A DNA stretch of 53,004 bases from Candidatus Kryptoniota bacterium (GTDB taxonomy: Bacteria; Bacteroidota; Ignavibacteria; Kryptoniales; JAKASW01). Position numbers and translations under genes: made by a program. The DNA lies in assembly GCA_024641705.1 (NCBI GenBank), contig JAHECO010000025.1, forward strand, positions 1-53,004, in the 5' to 3' direction. Shown piece by piece: positions 27,884 to 35,183 of the stretch. Within the stretch, counting starts at the first letter, position 1, and each line of letters starts with the position of its first letter. The notes under the pieces are model-generated. The model was not told the DNA's origin and searched no databases. It was given only the letters and a program-made list of their open reading frames with translations.

Positions 27884-28021
27884 CTTTGCCCTTGGCCATC
27901 CCCATCTGTTAAATGCGCGAGGCGCGGGGCGATCTGCCAATAGGCGGTTTAATGTGGGGGATTGCTTCTCCCGACTTCGTCGGGCTCGCAATGACTGTTT
28001 TTATGGCAGGGCTTTGACCAC

Positions 28022-28555
28022 TCACCCGTTATACTTCTCCATATTATGCCATTCTAGAAACTCCCTCGACGGCCTCACCAGCTCGGTCCTCGGAAGGTTG
28101 GCGAGCTGAGCGCCATGGTACTTGTAGTAATCTCGACCGTTCTCATACTCCTCCTTGATCTTCCTGCTCACCTCGACGCGCATTTCCGGTGTGACCGTGA
28201 TATACCCCTTGTCGAAAAGTATATGCACATCCGCCCGTAGTAGGAGTCCGTTCTGCGGCTTATTCGGACCGTGCTCGGAGAAGGGCTTGATGTGTGCCGC
28301 CTGCAGGACGGGCATCGTCTTCTCGCCGGTGATGGCACAACGGCGGTTGTAGAGGTCGAGGAGGAGTGCCGAGAACGCTTTTTGGCCCAGCCTGCCGCTG
28401 GTGAGGTAGGGCGTGCCGTAGCCATCCGGAATCTCAGACACGTATGGCCGCTCGCTCTTTGCACCATGCCCCATGCGTGCAACTATCGCGGCCTCAACTC
28501 TCGCCCAAACCTGTGCACCGATGGTTTCGGAGGTGTCGTAGATTTCTTTGTGCAT
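28022..28555 (-). CDS. HNH endonuclease, N-terminally truncated
   Basis: The HNH_2-type nuclease domain is clear: CAITGEKTMPVLQAAHIKPF, NGLLLRADVHILFDKGYITV, then VSRKIKEEYENGRDYY and a final EFLEWHN. Upstream the similarity runs to KEIYDTSETIGAQVWARVEAA; family members are usually about 300 aa and have another 100 or so residues in front. Here that part is gone: the DNA before about 28545 belongs to a lipoprotein signal peptide in another frame. The ATG at 28555 is the first usable start and its ribosome site is poor. Possibly an accessory restriction enzyme or a decaying one. Confidence 0.75.
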   Translation of the reverse strand: MHKEIYDTSETIGAQVWARVEAAIVARMGHGAKSERPYVSEIPDGYGTPYLTSGRLGQKAFSALLLDLYNRRCAITGEKTMPVLQAAHIKPFSEHGPNKPQNGLLLRADVHILFDKGYITVTPEMRVEVSRKIKEEYENGRDYYKYHGAQLANLPRTELVRPSREFLEWHNMEKYNG

Positions 28556-28629
28556 CCCGAGAGGAGAACTCCCAGCCCGGCCGCAAACAGAAATGACAGA
28601 CCGACTATCCCGATCGAACGCTTTCCCAC
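28483..28629 (-). pseudogene. lipoprotein N-terminus fused out of frame onto the HNH gene
   Basis: GTG at 28629 sits 6 bases after a perfect AGGAGG box. The frame encodes a textbook lipoprotein signal: KRSIGIVGLSFLFAAGLGV, lipobox LLSGC (Cys26), then TKKSTTPPKPS, and reaches a stop after 48 residues inside the HNH coding region. The promoter-proximal part of a lost lipoprotein gene seems to have been joined to the HNH fragment. The remaining gap 28637-29032 holds a heptad tract (28855-28885, CCGCAAAGTCACAAAG type) and nothing else recognised. Confidence 0.55.
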
Positions 28630-29032
28630 AATTCACCTCCTGACAAGGTTAATGCAGTACGGAAGAAGTACCCGAATATGTCTGCTTCGACATGAATATG
28701 CTTCTCCCCGAGAAGCTCTTCAAGTCAGATGACACGAATACCCTGCGAAAAGAATCTATCTCAGTGACTCAGCGGTGAAACCTCAAGCCTTACCACATGA
28801 GGGCCAGGGCCTCCTCACGACGACAGGTTAGTGGCAGCCGCACACCTCATTGTTTACCGCAAAGTCACAAAGACGCAAAGCCTCTTTGTCTCGTGAAAAA
28901 GAGTCCCACGAGCGCAAAGACAGAGGTATTGCACCTGCTTTAGTCGCGGGCCGCCTCCGGCTCCCGGCCTCCCGCGTCACATCTGCTCGATCAACCCTTA
29001 CCCTGCACCACCCGCTACTTGCTGCCTACTGC

Positions 29033-29536
29033 TTACCGCCTTACCCGCGAATTCGCGCTGACGTTCGGCATGTTGGAATTCCCTCTGAAGTACGACCCGC
29101 TGACGCTGAATCCCGAACCCGTTGCAAAGCCCGGGATCAGAACCGCGTTCATGGATAGTACCCGAAAATAAACATACGGGCAGGCATTCCCCGCACTGTC
29201 TTGCAGTACCACGGTCGCGCTGGTCGCCTGGGTCGCAAACGTCGAGTCCGCGACGAGTATGGTCTGCCAGTAATTGTACCCGGCCGCTTGCACCAGGTAG
29301 TAACTCGAGGTCACCGGGCTCCAGCTTAAGCTGAACGTGGTTTCGTTGTTGGGCAGATTCGCGGTTGAAAGTCCGGGCGATACCGACACACCGGATACCG
29401 ACGGCGGCACGTACACTACTCCCTTGACCGTGCCGGTCTTCTGATGCTTGATTACAAACTCCAGCGAGTCTCCCTCCGAAAACGCCATCGTAGTCCCGAG
29501 ATTCTGAAAATATCCGCCAAACGCATTCCCGATTTT
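29033..29536 (-). pseudogene. C-terminal fragment of a lipoprotein-like beta protein
   Basis: The frame is open from a TAG at about 29536 and reads like protein before any start codon: KIGNAFGGYFQNLGTTMAF, EGDSLEFVIKHQKTG, VVYVPPSVSGVSV, then a fibronectin-type module (TFSLSWSPVTSSYYLVQAAG, TSATVVLQDSAG, YVYFRVLSMNAV). It has no proper start and no ribosome site at the internal ATG (29488). Most likely the tail of a periplasmic or surface lipoprotein whose head has been lost; the orphan signal peptide at 28483-28629 may be from such a gene. Confidence 0.5.
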
Positions 29537-29612
29537 CTATGAATCTAGCCCGGGGAACCCGCAGAAGCAAGTTCCACCGATGATTTCGCCGCAGAGGCGC
29601 AAAGAGGATCAA

Positions 29613-29745
29613 GCCGCGCTTCTTTGCGCACTCCCATTGCAAAAGTATGTTCTCACTTTGCGTCTTAGTCTGCCCGCCGAAGGTTCAGCGTAGGCGGGCG
29701 ACTTTGCGGTAAAACTGAAGGGCCCTCCTACCGCGGAGGGAGATT
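29613..29745 (-). repeat. R2 hairpin repeat, copy 2
   Basis: Core arms GCCCGCC (29672-29678) and GGCGGGC (29693-29699), flanked by heptad-type CTTTGCG tracts. Similar along about 130 bases to 31955-32085. It is next to the 3' end of the outer-membrane gene at 29790. Confidence 0.7.
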
Positions 29746-29789
29746 GAGAGGGGGACGTCGGGCTCGCCCCCCAAATACTCCGACAGGTC

Positions 29790-31595
29790 TTACGGGTACA
29801 AATTCACGCCGATCCACCACTGGAAGTTGGTGACCGAGACGTTCTCGAATGTTGCGCGCACGCTCGGCGAAAGAAGAAGCCTGACGTTGAACTGCTTCGC
29901 CGGCGATACCGTCAGCCCCGCGAGGAAAGTCGTGTTCACATCGCTGATGTCCTGCGGCGGCGAAATGTAAAGCTCGCCGTAGTTCGTCTTGCTCGTAAGG
30001 CCGCTGTAGCTGTTGTTGTCGTAATTGTTGTAGTAAATCACCAGCGTTTGGTCGGTCATCTTCCATTCCGATATCTGCTTGTCGAGCCCGAGCATCAGCG
30101 ACACGACGTCGGAGAAGCGGTAATTGAAGATTACGGGAATGTCGAGCGACCACCTCTTGACCGTGAAATTCCACTGGATCGTCTTGTTCTGCGATGTCGT
30201 GTCGTAGTAGAGATAGTTGTACGTGTTCCCCGTCGTGCTGGAGTAAGAATGCCCGTTCGCGGTCGTCGGCTCGTCGGTGTTGGTCGCCTGGTCCATAAGA
30301 TTGAAGACGCCGCCGATCGTCAGCTCGGAGGCAGCGCTGAAATTCCACTTGAAGGATACGAGGAACCTGTGGCTCGTTTGAGTCAGCGTCCCGGTACCGC
30401 GTGTCTTCGCGAGGAACGCGGAGTTGGACGCGCTCGAGCTGTAGTTCGTGTCGTACGAATAGGAATAGGTATAGTAGGACGTGTCGACGATCGTCGAGCC
30501 GAGCCCTATGTCGTCGTTTTCCCTGTTGTACTGGTATAACAGCGTGATCGTCTGCCGGTCGTTGAGGCGTGAGGTAAGGTTGATCCCGCCGTAGTAGGTT
30601 TTGCCGTCGTGCTTCCAGTTCTGGATCGTTGATCCGGACGACACCGACAGGTTGTTCGAGCCGTAGCTGTAGTACGATGTGTCGCGGTCGGTAAGGTTCT
30701 GCGTGGCCGTACCCCACAGGTAGCCGCCCGTTACGCCGACGGTGGTCTGCGGCGTCATGCCGTACTCTATCCCGCCGGAGAGGTCCCAGTGGCTGTAATC
30801 CTGGTTCCTGCTCTCCATGTTGTAATAGAGCGAAGAGCCGGAGCCGTAGTAGTAGTTGTCCCAGTAGTTGTTGTTTCCGTACGAGCCGTCCCCGTTGAAG
30901 AGGACTCTCCCGACCCGCAGCCCGAGCCTGAGGTCCTGCGAGACCCGGCAGCCGGCGTAGAGCGAGAAGAGGTTGCCGGTGTGGTGCATGTTGTCCTGCC
31001 CTGCTGAGACCGTGGTTATCGGTATGCTGGAGCTGTTTGCGATGGACGCTCCCCTGTAGTCGTAGCCGAGGTATGTCTGGTAGATGTCGTACGGTATCGT
31101 GTAGTATTTCGAGTCCTGCATGATAGCCTGGTATGTCAGTCCGACGAAGAAGCCCGGCAACACGGACGGAAGAGGATTCGTGAGGAACGCGGCGGAGAGT
31201 ATCGGTTCGATAATCGGCCGGGAGTTGACGTAGTAGTACGGATAAAACGGCGGCATGTATGCCCTGGTCGCGTACATGGGATATATCGGCTGGTACAGGG
31301 TGGCAGTCTGGCGGTACGAACGGAAGTCGAGGTAGAGATGGTTGGTACCCGCGCTGTCGGCGCTGAACATCGCCGGGTTGACCTGCAGGTTGAGGAACGG
31401 GTCGTCGATGAGTCCCGGCATCGCGAGCGCGAAGGTGCCGATCCCGTAGGGGCTGATATAGCTCGGCTGGAAGAACATGCTGTTTTGTTCGAACGATTTC
31501 TCGATCGATCTCTCGCCGTAATATTGAGCGAAGGCCTCGCCGCACAAGAGCGAAGTCACGAAAAGAAAAGAGAATAGTGCTTTCTTCATCTTCAT
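29790..31595 (-). CDS. outer-membrane beta-barrel protein, 601 aa
   Basis: Signal peptide of about 23 residues (ends EAFAQ). The mature protein is very rich in Tyr, Ser, Asn and Thr and alternates hydrophobic and polar residues, as in porin-like barrels; strands such as LGLRVGRVLFNGD, YGGINLTSRLNDRQTITLLY and FLVSFKWNFSA are visible, and the end is WWIGVNLYP. The N-terminal YGIGTFALAMPGLIDDPFLN resembles the head of hypothetical membrane proteins in Ignavibacteria. Exact family and cargo unknown. An 1.8-kb shadow frame overlaps it on the same strand and was rejected. Confidence 0.75.
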   Translation of the reverse strand: MKMKKALFSFLFVTSLLCGEAFAQYYGERSIEKSFEQNSMFFQPSYISPYGIGTFALAMPGLIDDPFLNLQVNPAMFSADSAGTNHLYLDFRSYRQTATLYQPIYPMYATRAYMPPFYPYYYVNSRPIIEPILSAAFLTNPLPSVLPGFFVGLTYQAIMQDSKYYTIPYDIYQTYLGYDYRGASIANSSSIPITTVSAGQDNMHHTGNLFSLYAGCRVSQDLRLGLRVGRVLFNGDGSYGNNNYWDNYYYGSGSSLYYNMESRNQDYSHWDLSGGIEYGMTPQTTVGVTGGYLWGTATQNLTDRDTSYYSYGSNNLSVSSGSTIQNWKHDGKTYYGGINLTSRLNDRQTITLLYQYNRENDDIGLGSTIVDTSYYTYSYSYDTNYSSSASNSAFLAKTRGTGTLTQTSHRFLVSFKWNFSAASELTIGGVFNLMDQATNTDEPTTANGHSYSSTTGNTYNYLYYDTTSQNKTIQWNFTVKRWSLDIPVIFNYRFSDVVSLMLGLDKQISEWKMTDQTLVIYYNNYDNNSYSGLTSKTNYGELYISPPQDISDVNTTFLAGLTVSPAKQFNVRLLLSPSVRATFENVSVTNFQWWIGVNLYP

Positions 31596-31778
31596 CCTCC
31601 CTGAAACTTATCCAAACATTTCTCTATCCTGGCAGCGGGTTCCGCTTGCGGGCTCCCGCTCCGCCGTAATATATGCAAAAACCGATGCAAGAGAATGTCA
31701 GTCTGTCGTCCCGGAGTAATTCGGCGAGGAATTTCTCGCCCCGGAGTTTACTCGGCGCAGCTGGAGGACTTGCTCACA

Positions 31779-31923
31779 AGGTGAGGTTGTCCCAAAACAA
31801 GGAAAATGTCATTCTGAAGGAGCAGAGCGACTGAAGAATCCACTTATTCGTTCTGAAAAATGGATGCTTCACTTCGTTCAGCATGACAGACAAGACTTTC
31901 TGGACAGCCTCTTAAGAGGAGGG
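31779..31923. repeat. R1 repeat, left copy (145 bp)
   Basis: Differs from 34145-34289 at only two positions. Contains the ATGTCATTCTGAAGGAGC and GAAGAATCCAC blocks, the sentence-like CACTTCGTTCAGCATGACAG and the palindrome CCTCTTAAGAGG. It fills part of the 495-base gap 31596-32091. Confidence 0.9.
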
Positions 31924-31954
31924 CGGTCCGTCCCGAAACGCTCCCCAACTGAAT

Positions 31955-32085
31955 CAACCTCTTCTTCTTTGCGCTCTTCCACTGCGAAAGTATGTTCTTA
32001 CTTTGCGCCTCAGTCTGCCCGCCGAAGCTTCAGTGTAAGCGGGCGCCTTGGCGGTGAAACACAGAGGACCCCCTGCCACGAGGGA
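31955..32085 (-). repeat. R2 hairpin repeat, copy 3
   Basis: Core arms GCCCGCC (32017-32023) and AGCGGGC (32038-32044), which keep the stem with one wobble pair when read on the minus strand. Same flanks as 29613-29745. It ends 6 bases before the stop codon of the membrane protein gene at 32092. Confidence 0.7.
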
Positions 32086-32091
32086 TGATTC

Positions 32092-33873
32092 TCACCTCGG
32101 AGGTTCGTAGTAGAGCACGTACCCCAGTTCCGGATACTCCACAGAATCGACCCGGAACTCATATCTCCGGATCGTCTCCCGGATCATCTCGTTTTCCCTG
32201 CTCCGTACGGGAAAGACAAGGAACGGCCGCCTCCCTTCGGAGAAGAGCTTCCTCAGGAGTGCCGGGTCGCGGAGTATCCCCCTGTACCAGTAAATTTTCT
32301 GCGGGATGCCCGTGAACATCTGGTGTCTGTAGTTCAAGTCCGTATAAACCTGCGAACTCCCGAGCGTCCACTTCATCTTGTGCACCTCTCGCCAGAGGTA
32401 CATTTCCCTCGGGTAATTCACCTTCCACGAAAGCAGGTCAGAAGTCTTGAAATTCACATGCCTGTTCGTTGCGAGGAAAAGAAACGGCAGCACAAGGAGA
32501 AGATACCTCAATCTCCTCTGCCCGTTCGATTTGTACAACACCGCGAGACCGTAAAGGACCGAGAGCACGGCGAGAAGTATCGTCGGCGAGAGGAGCCTCC
32601 CGTTCAGATATGCGAACGTCGCCAGCAGCGATGAGCCCCACATCGTGCCGACCTGGAAGAGCGTTGCCATGACGAGCATGAGCCCGATCGTGCGCTCCTT
32701 GCTACCGCCGATCATGAGCGGCATGAACGCGAGGAGGGTGATGAGGAGAAACAAAACCGTCTGGTGAACGATCGGATCTTGAAGCAGGTAGAAGCAGAGC
32801 ATAATCGGGGCTTCGACTATCCCCTGCGGATTGAATTCTGTAAAGAGCCCGTGCGACCTCGTCATCATCCCGTAAATCATCTTGTTCCTAGCAAACCAAA
32901 TGACGGCAGGTCCGAACGCCGCAGCGAGCGCGAGGATGCGCATGCGATTTATCCGCGATGTCCAGCTCGTACCGCCCCCCACTTCCTCAATATGATTTCT
33001 CGCCTCGATGCCGGGGACGAATCCCAGCCCGACGATGAAGGCACCGGTCCCCATTATCAGCAGGATGAAGTGCATGAAATGGATCCGGTACGGGAGGAAG
33101 AAGCCGATCGCGTCTATCCAGACGGAGCCCCCGAGTATTAGTAGCCCCGCCGCGAAGAACGCCCTCGTGATCAGCTTCGTCGTCGGGTCATCCGGACTTC
33201 TTCTCAGGACAAACCTTGGAGCCAGGAGAGGCATGAACCAGCCGATGTTCGCCACGCCCGTGAACCTCACGGAGCTGGCGAGAAACGTGAAGACCAGGCT
33301 CATGATCCAGTGCTTTTTCGAATAGCCGTCCCGGACAAGCTTGACCGCCGAGCAGCCGGCGCCGAGCGAGAGGATGAAGAACAACGTCTCGCTGCCGTAT
33401 TGGGCGTTGGCAATCCGGAAAGGATCGATGAACGTGAAGGCCGCCAGGAGCGCGACGGTCAGGACGGCTCCGAGGTCGAGCGCGTCGGCCATCATGACAA
33501 GCGCGGCGTACGAGAGAAAAATGAGGAGGCACTGGGCTATTATGACCGCCAACATCGTGTCGTGGAAGACGAGTATGAACGGCGCAAGGAATAGCGGTGT
33601 CCCCGGAGGCCACTCGGTATACGGCTCAACCACGGGCGCCTCGGTGCGTGAGACCCAGTTGCCGTAGTCGAAGAGCTTGCCGGTATGGACGAGGTTTTCG
33701 GCGGCGTCGATGTAGCATGCCGGATCGTTGGAGACGTTATTAAAATTCACGAGCCAGTTGTGAGTGGTCCAGGCGCACGCCGCGAGTGCGAAGAGGAGGA
33801 CGAGAATCTTACCGGGTACGGCGCTCTTCATTAGCGAGGAGGAGGTAGCCTTGAGAGGCTCAGCGGTTTCCAC
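32092..33873 (-). CDS. multi-spanning GT-C-type membrane protein
   Basis: 593 aa with about ten to twelve hydrophobic segments (VLLFALAACAWTTHNWL near residue 30, many more to 480) and a soluble C-terminus. The first periplasmic loop carries NDPACYIDAAENLV and EWPPGTPLFLAP; the acidic Asp-based loop after helix 1 is the hallmark of ArnT/PMT-type glycosyltransferases that use polyprenyl-phosphate sugars, so an envelope sugar-transfer role is likely, but the usual EhPP-like motifs are only partly seen. Framed by the 145-bp R1 direct repeats at 31779 and 34145. Confidence 0.7.
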   Translation of the reverse strand: METAEPLKATSSSLMKSAVPGKILVLLFALAACAWTTHNWLVNFNNVSNDPACYIDAAENLVHTGKLFDYGNWVSRTEAPVVEPYTEWPPGTPLFLAPFILVFHDTMLAVIIAQCLLIFLSYAALVMMADALDLGAVLTVALLAAFTFIDPFRIANAQYGSETLFFILSLGAGCSAVKLVRDGYSKKHWIMSLVFTFLASSVRFTGVANIGWFMPLLAPRFVLRRSPDDPTTKLITRAFFAAGLLILGGSVWIDAIGFFLPYRIHFMHFILLIMGTGAFIVGLGFVPGIEARNHIEEVGGGTSWTSRINRMRILALAAAFGPAVIWFARNKMIYGMMTRSHGLFTEFNPQGIVEAPIMLCFYLLQDPIVHQTVLFLLITLLAFMPLMIGGSKERTIGLMLVMATLFQVGTMWGSSLLATFAYLNGRLLSPTILLAVLSVLYGLAVLYKSNGQRRLRYLLLVLPFLFLATNRHVNFKTSDLLSWKVNYPREMYLWREVHKMKWTLGSSQVYTDLNYRHQMFTGIPQKIYWYRGILRDPALLRKLFSEGRRPFLVFPVRSRENEMIRETIRRYEFRVDSVEYPELGYVLYYEPPR

Positions 33874-34144
33874 GACGATCCCTATCCGACGGATTCAATT
33901 GAATAATACCGTTGAAGTTTTTCCGAAGCAGCTTCCGAACGTCCCGATTAGTAAAGTACCAATGATGAAGTTATCCTACCTGGAAGTGAATATCAAACAT
34001 CAAACCTCACTGCAGAAGCCAAGAAACGGATACGTCTTCCCCGAATATTCCATCAAGCACAGGGAAAATTTCGCCCCTACGGGGCGCATCTTCTTTCTTT
34101 GGATGGCTCTGCAAATATCACGTCCCTATCGCGAAATAGTCAAC

Positions 34145-34289
34145 AGGTGAGGTTGTCCCAAAACAAGGAAAATGTCATTCTGAAGGAGCGGAGCGACTGA
34201 AGAATCCACTTATTCGTTCTGAAAAATGGATGCTTCACTTCGTTCAGCATGACAGACAAAACTTTCTGGACAGCCTCTTAAGAGGAGGG
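34145..34289. repeat. R1 repeat, right copy (145 bp)
   Basis: Near-identical direct copy of 31779-31923, at 2366 bases distance. It ends 5 bases before the stop codon of the SCO1 gene. The rest of the 420-base gap 33874-34144 shows nothing recognisable. Confidence 0.9.
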
Positions 34290-34294
34290 TGATT

Positions 34295-34969
34295 CTATTC
34301 CAGCGACTTGATGTCGCCGATGATCTGCTTGAAATCCAGCTGGCTTCCGCTATATACCCCGCGCACGTTTCCGCTCGTATCCACCAGCACGCACTCGTCG
34401 GAATGGTTGATGAAATAAGTAAGCTCGTGGCCTTTGGAATACGAAGAATCCGTCATCACGTACTTCATTCTGATGCGCCCGAGCACCGAGTCCACGTTCG
34501 CCTTCGGCCCCGACAGGAAATCCCAGTCGTCAATTGCGATCCCGCGTACTTGCGCGTAATCCTTGAGCACCCCCGGCGTGTCGCGGCTCGGGTCGAACGT
34601 GAGTGTAACAAATCGCACGTTTTTCTCGCCGTCCGATGCCAGCATCTTCTGGAGCGACTGCATGTTGTTCGTCGTCATCGGGCAGATATCCGGGCAGTGC
34701 GTGTATATGTACGACATCACCACGATCTTCCCCCTGTAGGCCGACGGGAAGAACACATAAGCTCCGCTCTGGTTGGTGAAGCCCGTCTTCAGGCCGGCAA
34801 AGGTGTAAATCACCGGCAGCTTGCTCGATTGCCTCGAACATCCCGCCATCGCCACCGACAGCGCCAGCAGCAATGCAGCATATTTGAATTTGTAAGCTCC
34901 GAGTTTCCCCCGATTGTGTCCGATCAGTTCACGCACTGCGGGGAATTTCTCAAAGAAATTTGATTTCAT
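34295..34969 (-). CDS. SCO1/SenC-type copper chaperone lipoprotein
   Basis: 224 aa thioredoxin-fold protein. Membrane/lipoprotein signal at residues 27-44, lipobox VAMAGC (Cys44), preceded by an unusually long 26-residue polar N-terminus. Metal-binding motif YTHCPDICP (Cys92, Cys96) and His189 in FINHSDECVLVD, as in the SCO family that inserts copper into the CuA site of cytochrome oxidase or acts as a thiol reductase. It lies 214 bases downstream of a TonB receptor on the same strand, so a shared copper pathway is possible (inference). Confidence 0.9.
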   Translation of the reverse strand: MKSNFFEKFPAVRELIGHNRGKLGAYKFKYAALLLALSVAMAGCSRQSSKLPVIYTFAGLKTGFTNQSGAYVFFPSAYRGKIVVMSYIYTHCPDICPMTTNNMQSLQKMLASDGEKNVRFVTLTFDPSRDTPGVLKDYAQVRGIAIDDWDFLSGPKANVDSVLGRIRMKYVMTDSSYSKGHELTYFINHSDECVLVDTSGNVRGVYSGSQLDFKQIIGDIKSLE

Positions 34970-35183
34970 CTTTCAGATTGTCTTCATTGCAAATGGGAAT
35001 CCTTCTCCACGGTTTCACTCCGGCAACCGGGTCGTACTTAATCTAATCAGACGTCACGGGCCGATCCAATCGTCCCGTTTAAAGAAATCAACAGGCGAAT
35101 GAGATGAAAGTTCCATCTCCGGTCGCGCGGTATCCGGGGAGAGGCGGAGCGACGAAGACCATCGCTCCGGCATCCCCTCGAAA

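Noticed and set aside
27672-27905. 77-codon open frame
   Set aside because: Its coding region runs through the inverted repeat and ends in a remnant of the HNH gene; only the remnant is reported.
28998-29642. 214-codon open frame overlapping the lipoprotein tail
   Set aside because: Low-quality Arg/Gly/Gln-rich composition; the overlapping frame has recognisable beta-domain sequence.
29728-31545. 605-codon open frame overlapping the outer-membrane gene on the same strand
   Set aside because: Its product is Arg/Pro/Gln-rich with no signal peptide and no domain. The other frame gives a coherent barrel with signal peptide. The long shadow results from GC-biased codons.
31779-34289. Composite transposon made by the two R1 copies
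   Set aside because: R1 is 145 bp, has no transposase and no terminal inverted repeats of its own; direct repeats alone do not make a transposon.
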